From Wuchereria bancrofti (Eukaryota > Nematoda > Chromadorea > Rhabditida > Onchocercidae): a stretch of 64,000 nt of DNA. A program made the position numbers and the translations under genes. The stretch spans positions 614,461 through 678,460 of the forward strand of contig SSBO01000010.1 in the NCBI GenBank assembly GCA_005281725.1. Direction: 5' to 3'. The notes below the pieces were generated by a model. That model was not told the origin of the DNA, did no database searches, and saw only the letters and a program-made list of their open reading frames with translations. Positions 11,521-24,400 of the stretch are shown here, in pieces (positions within the stretch are counted from its first letter, which is position 1; each line of letters opens with the position of its first letter).

Positions 11521-13455
11521 TGAAATATCTGTCCCATGAGAAAGAAAGAAAAAGTAGAAAAGTCAAAAGCGAAAGTTTTCGTTCCGATTGCTGAGAAAAA
11601 CAAAGGTTAAAATGATATTTGTAAAACTTTTAAACAATTTTCATGCAAGCATAAATTTCTCATTTAAAATTAATTTCTTACAGAAAGCTCAGAAGTTAAG
11701 ATTAAAAAATCGAGGGGTAAGTAAACATTGGGAACATACTTTGAATGACTTATATGATTTGAAAAATTTCGTTGTAATTTAAATAGGATGCAGCCCTGAA
11801 ATCGTACTCGAGCATGCTCGAATACGAAACTTCCAGCCGTATCATTCAAATCATGCATTTTGCGCAAAAATGGCAATAACGTTCCGGAACTAAAATTTAA
11901 AACAAAGTTGAAAGAAATAAAAAAAATCAAATTTTAGTATTCTTATAGAAGAATGAAGGAATAACAGAACAATAAATAATGTGAAAATATCAAAATTTAT
12001 TTTAACAATAACTTATGATTTGGAAGAGAACGGCCAGGAAAGCTAATTGCTAATTACGCATACTTTGGAATAATAAATTCATCAATATCGACCAATGCAA
12101 CGTATTTAGCGAATGAACTGTACAAGCAATCATTCATACTAAGTGTATGACCAAAACGATAGATCCATCGATTTGGATCGATCAGTTTTGATCGCGGCAA
12201 CATTTGCCAACGAATTAGCCGAATAATTCCCTGCAAAAGTTAATAGGGAATGAAAATTGAATGAATTTGTACTGTTGCAATAAAAAAATTAGCAAAAGAA
12301 CCAGGAATTGAATGGTTTTATCTTGCAAGCTTCAGCTAAATCACGAAAATATCCTGATAATCTAATTAACTTTTATTAAAATTTTATTTGAATTAAACGA
12401 AACGTTCTGAAACGTTCGTTAGTATCAATCTGCGAAGTGATATTCTCAAAATAAAATCAATCATTTCGACCAAAATCAATCTTTTTGGTCTTATTCCTAT
12501 AATTTATAAAATTTCATACTAATTTACCATTTTTTCATAGATTTTCAAAATATCCATCATACGTCTATTGACCGATACATAATAAATGTAAAACATTGTA
12601 GCACCTTGCTTTCTCCAAATCTTAAAATGAAATTGCTATTGAAATTATATAAACAACTACACTTTTTTTAATATTTGGATTACAATTTTCTAACTTTATG
12701 TATTTTCATTTTTTTCGTTGAATTAATGCATTAATCTCATACATTCAAATGGAAAACACTCAAATATTTTAGAACTTGAAACAAAAAATAAAATTTGGCT
12801 AAAGCAATAAACTAATATTTTAGTTTGGTTCGAAATTTGCAATACCAATTCTAAGAGAGAATAAATTTTTCATCCTAACTAAATGAAATATAGAAATTGC
12901 ATACCTCAATGAATTGTATGAATGCAACATAATTCCAGTACCAGTAGAGAGGTGGCACACAAACATGCAAAATATCTTGGTACTTCCGCAGAAGCAATTG
13001 CAATGGGATAGCAACCATTCGATTTCTTTCACTTACTAATATTTCTTTCTAAATTTTTTAACAGAAAAATATTTTTAGTACTCAATTTTTTTAATCATTT
13101 GTTGCATTCAAAGTTTATTTTATTTTTTGTTATTCTAAGCATACCACAACATTCGTTACATTTCGAACATTAAAGAACATTTTGCGCTAAATCTTATTTC
13201 CAATAGAAATATAATGCGAAATATTTCTTTCTAGCTATCATACAATGAGTTATATGTGAATAAAATTTAATATAGCAGAAGCGTTAAAAAAAAATAAGTA
13301 AATAAAAAACGGGATACATTATGAAAATATAATTGCATATTGTGAAATGCTTACTGTATTACTATCTCTCATATTGAAAATGAGCATAAAGGAAAACCAT
13401 TTACATTCGGGTACCCATTTCCACGGGCAATCATATTCTATTGTGATATCTTTTG
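11521..13455 (-). pseudogene. Truncated inverted copy of the GT92 glycosyltransferase gene
   Basis: Nearly identical, introns included, to 56281-58948 of the intact gene but in the opposite orientation about 43-45 kb away. Recognisable exon remnants: 13455-13355 (end of exon 1), 13048-12905 (exon 2), 12620-12528 (exon 3), 12230-12064 (exon 4), 11889-11740 (exon 5) and a stub of exon 6. It lacks most of exon 1, including the membrane anchor. It carries a 12-bp in-frame deletion near the exon 1 donor, a deletion of about 112 bp in exon 5 that shifts the frame, and a 600-bp deletion that removes the rest of exon 6, exon 7 and the stop codon. Exons 2-4 remain open, so the copy is recent. It cannot encode a complete enzyme. 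Confidence 0.9.
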
Positions 13456-14368
13456 GTGATCCATGAATCTGAATATACTGTTCAGTTTATGGTACTTTCA
13501 CCAATTTCACAAGTCATTAGACAAAATTGCGTATTCAAAAGAGGCGTTTTGGATGTCATTTTTAATTTTTTTCAATTAAGTGCTTTTTTTCCCTTTACTT
13601 GTCATTAATTTATATTTTTGATTAAAACTCTCAAATTTCTAATATAGCAAAAATTTGAAAACTTAATTTCCTAAGATCCCAGAACAATTTTTTTTTCAAT
13701 TTAGTATTATTATCGGATTTCCCACTCCTACTGTAATTTTTTCTTCTTTTGTTTGTAATTAAATCTACTTAATCTGTGTCTCAATGTAAAGCGAGTAAAT
13801 GATTCATGCATGCAATAACAAGAGAATAAATTTTAAATATTGTTCTTTTAGTAAATCAACTTGTTATCCCATAATATTTGATAAGTTCTGAAGTGATATT
13901 TGTTAAAATAAGTCGCATATTTCAAAATTAACCTGTATCGCATACCTATTTCTTTAACTTTGCGTGAAATGAGTGCACAATATTTTTTTATTTCATTATA
14001 ACTTCCCTCTATTCGTAAATTCGGATGCTATATTTTTCTGTAACCTCTTGCATTTCAGTGCAAAAATGCGTTCCTCAGGTAAGCTTTATCAATTTTAGAT
14101 GATCATCATTTATGCAACAACCATAGTTCAGTCGCAGTGATATTGCGAAAGTGCAAATTATACAAATTACGATGAAATTTATTAAAATGTAATATCTCTG
14201 AATAAAAACACATTATTTGAAAAACAAACAAAACGACTTAGTATATTGCATAAAACATCAAATAATGAAATGAAATTAACAATAAATTTCCAAAAATAAT
14301 TATACAACTGCTTATCTATACAACAATAAAACAAACACAAAATTTAAACATAAAATTAATTTAATGCA
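13456..14368. other. Intergenic; no supported gene
   Basis: AT-rich. A 20-base segment at about 14055-14077 containing ATG has a good acceptor and a good donor on the plus strand, but nothing to pair with was found. Confidence 0.5.
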
Positions 14369-14956
14369 CTAGTCAGTTGACCCTTTAACCTTGATATGCG
14401 CCATTTTTTCTAGGCCCATAACTTGCTTCTTCACTGCAGAGGACACGTCACTGTCCCATTATGAGATTTACAATATACATAGATAAATGTTGTGAATTTA
14501 AGAGAAGGTAAAGAAAGTAAATATTCATTACAGAAAATAGCTTTTAGATATATTATTAGAATTGTGTAAGACTGACGAATGCGATTGGCAGCAATCGTCA
14601 TTGATTATTTCCTCAACAATCTGTCATAACCGTCGATTGTAAAAGTGAAACTTTGAAACGGACGTGGCGAAGATCCTGAATGATAGTACTATATAAAAAA
14701 TGGTTGAAAGTTTTAATAAATTTTTGTCAAATAACAGATTCAAATAACTGAAATTTGCTAAAGCGCTTGTTTGGAGCATTGCAAAATAGATGAACTAAGA
14801 CTAAAACTTTCATTCACCTGAAATTGACAGCAGTCAATGTTGAATATTCCATTTCATGCTGCTGTTTTTCTTCCTCACAATGAATCCGTTCCGCTTTGAG
14901 GTGTGTGTTACCAAATTGGAATCCTCCTGCGATTGGTGGATCATTCCAATTTCTTG
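14369..14956 (-). pseudogene. Two exon-like fragments of an unidentified gene, possibly SRA1-like
   Basis: Exon-like segment 14956-14818 is flanked by CTCAG and CAG|GTGAAT and reads open for 45 codons, starting RNWNDPPIAGGFQFG. A second segment, 14433-14369, follows an excellent CTCTGCAG acceptor and reads KKQVMGLEKMAHIKVKGSTD to a stop. The WNDPP core is reminiscent of the start of steroid receptor RNA activator (SRA1/SEC31-fold) proteins, but that is a short match from memory. The phases of the two segments do not join directly (phase 2 against phase 1), and no intermediate exon that fixes this was found around 14580-14690. It may be a real gene with an unseen middle exon, a decayed fragment, or chance. 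Confidence 0.3.
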
Positions 14957-17900
14957 CTGAGGTTTAAAAAAGGATTGACATTATATTTGAATTTCATTGT
15001 CTGAGAAAACTTTTAAGGCAGCATGCAATGAAATTAAGTTTAACAAAATTTTCATCCCGAAATTTTAATGTATAAGGATTTGTATGTTGGTTAGGAATTT
15101 GATTCAAATAGTAACAATGTAAATAACCCGAAGTAGGAAAAAAATCAGAATTTCATAAACTTACTTGGAAATGTTACTCCTTACTTCTCTAAAATGCTGA
15201 AAAATTGAGCGAAAAACTCATCGTCTACAATGAACTGAAAATGAAGTATATGATTCCTTTATGTTTTAATTCCAACAAATTAATGAGTCCCATTGAAAAA
15301 AAAAAAAAAACAAATTCATAAGCAAGGAAATGATTTAGAAAACGGATAGATGCAGAAATGATTTCTATAAATAATTTAGGGTCCTGCCATATTGTCTGAA
15401 GGACTAAACAGCTATATGATAAGCCTCACTTCTAATTAATTCAACGTTTGATAAGGTATAGGTAAAGAAAAATTAATTGATTTAGCAAGAAGTAAGCAAA
15501 CACAACATTGGTGACAATTTATGACGACAAGTTACTTCTTATATCATTCACGCCTGATCTTTTTGATAATAACAGAGTGGAGAGGAAAAGTTTGTTCCGC
15601 ACCAAAAAGATCAAATTCTGAATTGGTGTAAAAATTATTTACGATCCATCTATTGGAATTACAATTGAAATTTCCCTCCTCGCTTCTTGTATTTTTATCT
15701 TATACTCATTTTTAAAAACGAAAAGAAAAACAATTAAATTACAGCAGTTATTTCGAAAGCTTCGTTATCTCAAAATTCCTAACTTAAACCTTATACAAAT
15801 TCATATATCATCAATTATTATTTATCATAGTTTAATAAAATTACAAACTATTGAAATGATATATTTTTACAAAACTTTTGAAATGACATATTTTGTGAAA
15901 ATTCATTGCTTTTTCTCGTTTTATTCTCAGTTTTCTATAAGATATTTTGTTTTTAAATTATTTGTTCATCATTATTGATCGATTTCATTGATTTTCACGT
16001 AAGAATTCAATCGAAATAGAAATATTAGCAAGTGTATGCTTTCTCCTAATGTGTGCAGAGATCTCGTTGCGTAATCATTGTGCGACAATAGCTGCTATTT
16101 ATTCCTCTTCTACAAATAGGCGCAAAAGGAATGAATTTATTCCGCTTCAGCAAGAATTACATTTATGCAAAATAACGATACCAAAGTAGTAATAGATAGA
16201 ATAATGCGACATTAGCGCATTGATCGGTTAATCTTATCATTTATTATTTGCTGAATTTGTCGCACACGGTACCATTCATTCATTCATTTATCGATTTGCT
16301 TTTTCTCTTCATTTCCCTCCTTTCATCGTTAGTTGCATTATTTGTTCCATTGTTTTACTCATTGCTTTATATATTGTTTTTTTTATATGCATTTCGGATT
16401 AAAGGTTAACGATTTCATAATCTCGTATTTCCATTTCTTAATTTTTCAATTTTTAGCTTTAAAAACTTACCTTGATTGAATTTTTTTTCTTTTTATTCCA
16501 ATATTTCTGCAGTTCTTAGCATATAATTTATTCATTTTTAGAATTACTTATTATTATTATTATTTTGAAATGATTATAATTCTACAGTGTAGCTAAGAGG
16601 TACAATAAGTTTCCTAATTGAAGCGATAGTCAAAGTTAAACAATTGGCTCAATGTTTTCGTTCCAGCAAGTCCAAGCCATAAGCATGGATTTGCTCTTCC
16701 TGTTAGGATGAGTATTTGGCATGAAATTCATTTGAGTAAGGTAAAAAAGCCTATTGGCAAGGTTATTTCTCCTTTACTTACACATGCTTTGTTTATTGTG
16801 ACATTTGTAAAAGGTTGGACAGTCAACTTTTTATTTCATTTTTTAATTCCTTAATTAGAAATTACCTTCGAACGACTTTTCTTATAATTCATTCTCTCAA
16901 TTCATTCTTCTTCTTTCTTGTAGTAACAAAAAAAAAAAGACAAAACAAAATAGAAAACAAAGGAAAGATAATCATTAAAAAAATGAAACAGGAAATTTTA
17001 TAGCAGTTCTTTTCTAAATTTATAAATTAGTTGAATTTTTAGAATTAAACAGAAACAAAATGTAAATTTAAATTAACTTTTATTATATTTTCATTATATA
17101 TATATATATATATATATAGAATTAAATATCTTGAACAAATAATTGTTATTAACAATGTTTTATTCTTTTTTTTTAGTAATTTTTCTGCTAAACCAATTTC
17201 CTCTACTCTTTTCATTATTATTTCATTAATTTCGTTTTAATTTTGCACAAATTTGGTTTAAATTATAGTAAGAAATCTCTATTTATTCTTATTCTTTATC
17301 TAATAATTGGATAAAATTAGTGATTATATCAATCGAAATCTTACGATCACTATTATTATTGATTGATCTAAGTGCCTTGATTGATCATCCACACTCTAAT
17401 CAATCCATATTTCATTCAGGAAATGATCAACACGTACGCACCGTACCACCTTATTAAATATATTGAAGAGAAAATTAGAACAAGGTCTATCGTATTTAAC
17501 TGATTTCTAATTTAATTAATTAGATTTAATCAATTAAAAAAGCCTTTAAACATTAGTTTAAAAAATATAATAGTAATGAGATAAATATTATAAAGCTAAT
17601 TTTGAATCTATCTGTGCAATACAACTTCGTTACTAAAAACATACAAGGAAAATTTAATTAAATTAATGATAAAAATCAACAATGTTTTTCACAATAATTT
17701 CCGTTCAGTTCTCATCGGTACAATAAAAATTGCCAGTGTAACCATTTGTGCTATTATTTCTATTCTTCTACCACAAGTTTATAATTTAATTTTAAAATAT
17801 TCGTTTTTCAATTGAATTATTTGCTAAATAGATAATCATTTGAATAGCAATCTTTCGGTTAAGATTTAGTAAAATCTGCTAATTAATACCTTTTCCATTC

Positions 17901-18095
17901 TTAACCTTCTGATCATCAAAATTAGTCTTTATTAAATTTGCTTACCTAAAATATCCAATTTTATTTAGCACTTATTTATTCTCCTATTTGTACTGCTTCA
18001 TCCAAAATTGCAGTTTTTAAATCTCGCAAAAAAAAAAAGTTGTATTTTGCATTAACTTAAACAGTGAGTAATGTTACTTAATTATAAAATAGTTA
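14957..18095. other. Intergenic; simple repeats only
   Basis: AT-rich with homopolymer runs, a (TTA)n run near 16548 and a (TA)n run at about 17096-17120. No splice-supported exon was recognised. Confidence 0.55.
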
Positions 18096-20366
18096 TTACT
18101 TATTAATATATGACGGATAAATGCTATTTCCACAGAATTTTGCTTCATTGTCATCATTTTCATCATTTCTGATATTTGCAGTTTTCAGGCATACTTGTTG
18201 AAAGTAGCTTCCAATGCACGCAGCAATAACACCGGTAAAAAATGCTAATGATAGTACCAGGCCAAGAGCACCTGTAAACTATTCAAATATTAATATCATC
18301 CATCATACTTTCGCATAAATTACATTTGGAAATTTTGGTAAACATATCAAATAAATTATATTCAGAAATATTTGAAAAGCATATTAGGAATTATGTCAAA
18401 ATTAAATTAAACATTCATCTATTTATACTGATGTAAATAAATATTATACCTAGTCTATTACTTTATTTAAAGTAATTTGGATTTATAAAATAAATTACAT
18501 TTGGAAATATTTTGTTTTTTGCAATTTATAATAAAATAACCCAAATGCATTTCTAATTCTCGACATAATCGCTAAAAAAGTATCGGCCAGTAATTTTTTT
18601 TTTTGTCAAATTTTGGTGACATCTTTGAGTAAAATTACGTTTTTTTTTTCAAACTAATGTATTAATCTTTGCAACGTTTATTATGAAACTATTGAAGTAT
18701 TAGTATTAACTTTTACGAGCCCTTTTTCCCTTCAGTTTTTAAAGTAAAAAGTAAAAGTTCAAGGAAACCAACCTGTCTTACTTTTTTGTATTGGTAAAAC
18801 CATATCATACTCTTCCAGTACTGGACAGTTCAAATGTAAGCTTAAACAGTTCGAATCATGGCAACGTTGTTTATCAGTCTCCCAGATTATCAAACATTCA
18901 TGCTAGAAATTTAACACAAATAAAACTTTTTAAATTTCATAATTTTACGTTTGCTGTTTGTTTGTTTGTTTGTTTTTTAATGCACAAAGATTTAAAAATG
19001 TAAAATTCTTAATCTCTTCAAAATAATTTCTAAAAAGAAAAGAATTAAAAATCACATATAATTTAAAAATTTTTTATCCAACAATGTTTTCTTTTTTTTT
19101 TCTTTTAAATACTAGAAATTAAAATCTCATTTAACTAACCAATTTTTCATTTTTTTGAACGGTACATGCAACAGATGATTTTTCAACTGTTGTCATTTCA
19201 ACCATACGACAAACTGCATCAACTGGCATACAGGGTTTCCAGCTATTACCAATATTACCTCTATTATTACTATCATCGATCGTACCTGAGGTTTTATTAT
19301 CGCTAAAGAAGAAGCATGATCGAGAGCTATCTGAAATTTTTGATGTTAATTAAAAATTTACATAACTTATTTCATTTTTCAAAAATATTACATCGTTTTC
19401 TGATCAAATTTTGATTTCATCTTTTTTTTTTCTTTTTTGTTTCATATCAAAAGTGAATTTGAATGATTTAAAATATAAAACACTTGACCTTCTGGTCCAG
19501 AAACTGATAGCAGCGGTGGATGTGGTAGTGCTTTCTCAGTGATAATATTTTGTTCTTCTTCTATCACATCATTATCACTGATAATGCCATCATCCATTTT
19601 TTTTGCAATTGGACAAGATACTGTTACAGAATGACAGTCACCTTCTTCCGAACATTTTTCCTTCATTAATGGAACATTTCCGGTCACAATGCATGACACC
19701 TATATGAATAAATACATTTTTTGATTAATTATTATTAAATTGATTAAATACATTATTTGATTAATTATTATTACTTTTTTTGCATATTATTTATTTTACA
19801 TATTTTTCGTTTCATTATATCTTTTTTTATTTTCCATTAATCATTTATTTGTTACCACCTAATTTTTACCTACAACCTACAGTAATTTTATTTTCACATT
19901 TTTTATTTATTCAATATTTTCAATATTTTATTTTATAATTTTGTTTCAACATTTTAGTAGGATTAATGATCGACTACAACATTATTGGTGAAATGTTGTT
20001 TTTTTTTCGAGAAAATAATTTAAAAAAAAATCACACAATTTTTTTTAAAATTTTATAAGATGTTAAATATGAAAGAGTTTTATTTTCTATATAGTTTAAA
20101 ACAGTAATGTAGATTACCAATGGCGCTTTGCTTGCTGAATTTTCATCATCCATAATACAGACAAGTTCGGTTAAGTTAACAACAATTGGATTTCTCAGAA
20201 AACAACGGAAATTTTCCGGAACACAATCATCCAATTCACCTCGTAGTAATACTTTACCATAATTTCTACATGTTACCGATAAAATTAATGGGTTTTGTCC
20301 AGTTATCGGCTCTATTATTATCACTAATGAAAGAATTCCAAGGAAAAATTTCAATAATTTAAGCAT
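18096..20366 (-). CDS. Type I membrane protein with duplicated eight-cysteine ectodomain
   Basis: Five exons with fully consistent phases: 20366-20118, 19699-19489, 19330-19140, 18902-18773 and 18271-18096; 957 nt, 318 residues. Residues 1-23 form a signal peptide (MLKLLKFFLGILSLVIII...ITG). The ectodomain carries four cysteine groups, one per exon: C33/48/55/70, C86/99/105/112, C159/187/194/209 and C220/231/236/243. Spacing shows groups 1 and 3 alike (CVPENFRC, CMPVDAVC) and groups 2 and 4 alike (Cx5C or Cx4C, then x6 and CP[IV]), so an A-B pair was duplicated. NLT at 64 is a possible N-glycosylation site. One membrane helix spans about 262-281 (ALGLVLSLAFFTGVIAACIG), followed by a short Asn/Asp/Glu-rich tail. 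A surface or vesicular receptor or adhesion role is inferred only from topology. The family was not recognised. It lies about 1.1 kb downstream of the GPCR on the same strand. Confidence 0.85.
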
Positions 20367-21449
20367 ATTGAAAGTAATAACAGTTTTAAACTATTAACAG
20401 TGAAATTATTTTTGAAAGCGAAGAAATGATTCGTTGGTTGCGAAAAAATGTTCAATCAATCATCGATTGAATTTTATTATGTTTTTGTAAAACATTCTTT
20501 TTCTTTCTAAAATAAAACCAATATTTGAAGAGAAATCTAAAAGTATTGTTAGAAAGAGAAAGGAAAGAAAACAACACATTTTTTTTTTTTGTTGAAAAGT
20601 TTTGTTTTTAGCATTTTGATTTTTAGCATTTAAGGTTTTCAATTTTAATTGTTCATTTTAACAAAAATGTTACTTTTACCTTTCATATCCTGTATGTTTT
20701 TTGTTCCATTATCAAAAGTTGAGAGGAGGTTATATCATGAATGATAAATGAAAGATTGTAATTAGGAATATAATGAGAAATGAGAGAAAAATGAAATGTT
20801 TCATTTATGTGATCCTCTTATAAGAAATAAGATGAATTAGGATTGAAAGATAAGTAAATTATTGATATTTGCAAAAATTCTATTTTGATGATGGTATTAA
20901 GATTGATATAATAATAAGCAATGTGACAGTTAAATTGAAATGATAATATGAAATATTTTCATAAATTCTAGGTAAACCTGAATGATACTGCTTTTTGTTA
21001 ATATTTGAAATTGGCTGATAGAAAATCAATCAATAATCTATCTAAGAATTGAAAATAACAATATTTTAGTTAAAGTGATTATAATATATTCTGCTAAATT
21101 TCATGTGAAAAAATAAATAAGTAACTTGCTAATATGATAGATAGGTGCAATTTTGGATGTGCTATTCATTTTATATCAAACGTTGGAACATCAAATAAAA
21201 AACTTTATTTCAATTATATTTTCTTCATTTATTTCAAGGCAATGCAAATAAATAAGCAACAAGATTTGAGTGGTCAAAGAAGATTTAATGAAATTGAGCA
21301 TATTTAAGGTCTTACTATAAAATGTTTTTGACATGCTCCAATTAAGAAGCCTTTAGGCTTCTATTCTTTTTTTTCTTCTGTCCTCTCATTAATTGTCCAT
21401 AATTTGAGGCCTACATTATGGGAATTTTTCTTTTTTTTTTTGTTTAGCA
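20367..21449. other. Intergenic spacer between GPCR and cysteine-rich gene
   Basis: About 1.1 kb of AT-rich DNA between two genes of the same orientation. No exon or clear spliced-leader acceptor context could be assigned. A minus-strand frame at 20460-20642 is low-complexity K/F/L sequence and was not accepted. Confidence 0.5.
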
Positions 21450-24400
21450 TTAATCTGGCCGACTTATGCGCGTCGTTAATTGTATTTTCTGGTTCAATGA
21501 TGCTTGATAAAGCGGTAATAGTGGTACCAAAAGGAAGCAATTAGCATGTATGTGCGCAAAGGCTCTTTCAGCAGTGATACATGTCGGATCAGTCAATGTA
21601 CCGCGTCTGAAATTGGCATATTCTGAAGTGTTTGTTTGTTTTTAATTGAATGAATGTTTACGATGCTAATTGTTAATTAGCAGTTAATTTTAGCAAAGCT
21701 TAAATGTTAATAGAAATTGAAACAAAAAAATGATTAAAAGCAATTAATAAGAATTGCTGCTGCAAAAGATTTTGCAACAATTAATTCGAAATAATTTGGA
21801 AGATTTGGCATATTATGTTAAATTTCTTGGGCTATTTTTATATGTTACTAATCAACGAGTAAAAAGTGAAGGATGAAAACTTTAACTAATAATTTTTCAA
21901 GTTTAATTTAAATTATGGATATATTTAACATTTTCTTTTTTTTAAATTGAACTTAAGGGAGATCTATTTAAAGAGTTGGATGAAATAGATTTTTCTTGAA
22001 AGATAGTTTAACTGAAGGAAATAATTGAATTAGTCTATTTGAGATATAATTACAGCGAATTTGCATTGTTTCGAATTGTTGTTGCAAATTAATGTAAAAT
22101 GGCTAAGTAATAGAATTTGTTGAAATAGCAAATGCGATAAAGTGCAAGCAGCGATTATCATTAAATATTAAATAGTTGGCCTTTAATGTTAACTTGAAAT
22201 GTTAATCCACTATTAACTAAATGAAGAGTTCATTTTTTTTTCTCTCTCTCTCTACTGTTGTGAATCTCTTTCAATTTTAAAATTAGAAATTAAAATGACA
22301 ATAAAAATTTTGTGATGATTTTTTGTCTTTCCTTTTATTTTTTCTTTTGTAAATTTACAAGTGAAATATTATATGAAATTTATCGAATTTTGGAGATCCT
22401 TTTGAATGCTTCCCTTTTTAGCTTCTTCTTAAGCCATCATCAATTTACATATCTTCTAACCATGAAGTGAAAATTGTTGCTTGAAGTATCTAAAGATATA
22501 TGAGCAAGCGCACTTTTTTGTCATAATGCTTACCTTCTAAATTATTTAGGAGTATTTAAATCAGAAATCCTGCTGCAATTGTTAACAGTTTAGAGAAATT
22601 AAATATTTTTTGAAAAATATAAATTTCTTTCTAGAATTTCATTTAGATTATCATTACATGATAGAATCCCTCAACAATGTTATCTTTTCATTTTGAATAA
22701 AAAAACACACACACAAAACAAAAACAAATAAACAAAAATACCTGTAATGCCTATGATTTTGATTATATAGAAGATTGCCAGGTTGTGTCGTTTTTGACAC
22801 AAAAAAACGCTTCGTCAATTTCACATCGTTGTTTCGCCGATAATTATTACCTGCACCGATCATATCCTCCTTAAATGCTTGCCGATGACGCTGCAAATCG
22901 CGTGGAACAATTCGTTTTGCATAATAATCAACGAATTAAATAGGAATTAAAAGAAACAATTTTTTTTTTTTCTTTCATTTTATTAAATCATAAAATTAAA
23001 ATGTTTTAAAAATCAAAAAAATAAAACTGATTTTTTTTTCACATGTAATGAAATTTACACTTATTTTTTTCACAAATAATTTAAAAAATTAAAAATAAAA
23101 AATTTACTGATTAAACAAACAAAAAACATTTATACGAATTAAAGTTGAGAATATATGAGAAGCAAAAAAAAAAATGAGAATGAAATAAGCAATTAAAATG
23201 ATTAAAATGGAAATAAGATTAAGAAAAAGAAAAAAAAAGGGAAGAGAGGATGATAATAAGAAGAAACTAAGAAATAATTCCATTTTAAAAATTTAACTTA
23301 AGCTTATTTGTATTATTTTTAATAGCTTATATCATAACTGATAACTTAGTTAGTAGTTTAAAACAATAACGGGCAAATAAAGATAAATGAATAAGAAAAA
23401 AAAAAAGGAAGGAAATGTAAATTAAGGAAAGTGAAACAAATTGATTAACTTTCTTCCTTTTTTTTATTGTTTTTTCTTTCTTTTCTTTTTTCTTTCTTTT
23501 TTTTTTTTTGTTTTGATCATATAACATTAATTGTTAGTAAACAAAATAAATATTATTCATTTCTTTTCATATAAATGAGGAATAGTTCCAATTGGTTGAC
23601 TGAATATCGTATTACTCTTCCAATACGGTGTATAAGACCTCAAAAATTAAATTTTACTGTAATTGAACTAATCTTTTGCCTACTTTTTCATTAATGAATG
23701 CCAATTTCTAAGTTTTATTCGAATTTTTCTCTTCGTTCTTTTTTTTTTTTTTTTGTTAAAAAAGATCTATCTTGATAGGAAAAGAAGAATGAAGTGTAAA
23801 TATTTGAAAAAGGAATTTCAAGATTTTCTTTTCTCGTTTTTTTCGTTTTTTTTTAGATCAAAAATCTAACCTTACTCATCCAAAAATATAATAATGGATT
23901 CCAAACAATGGAAGTCATTGCTATTGCATGAACATTGAGCAATTTGAAGTACATTTGTATATCCAAAAATGCTTCTGCAATAATTACATATTCAAAATTT
24001 AAATTAGTCAATAATTTCACTCATTTTTTTAGCATTTATTTCAGAAACTATTTTAAAAAAAAAATTTGAAAAGAGATCATAACTCTTCTTTTTTGTTCTA
24101 TGATTCATATTTTTTGAAAAAAAGTTTTTATCAAAATAAGCATAAAAAAGAGAAGAGAATATTTTTTTTCTATTGGTTAAGGGGTTTACTTTTTCAAAAA
24201 AAGAAAAAAATAAACATTTTATGTCTTCTTTTTTTTTTGTTTATAAAATTGTTAAAAATGTAAAAATAATTTTGAAATAATTTTGTATTGTTATTCTCAG
24301 ATGCTTTAGCTTCATTTTCTCAAGTAATTATTTTAGAAATCATTTTAAAAAAAAATTTGAAAAGAGATCACAACTCTTCTTTTTATTTGCATCTTGTTTT

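Noticed and set aside
14055..14077. Plus-strand micro-exon ATGCGTTCCTCAG between perfect acceptor and donor
   Set aside because: Too short and no partner exon found; consensus splice sites occur by chance in T-rich DNA.
15190..15237. Minus-strand exon-like FIVDDEFFAQFFSILE with GTAAGG donor
   Set aside because: Its phase does not join the exon at 14956; only 16 codons.
16640..16730. Short GC-richer patch with a 26-codon minus-strand frame
   Set aside because: No splice signals fitting the frame and no recognisable motif.
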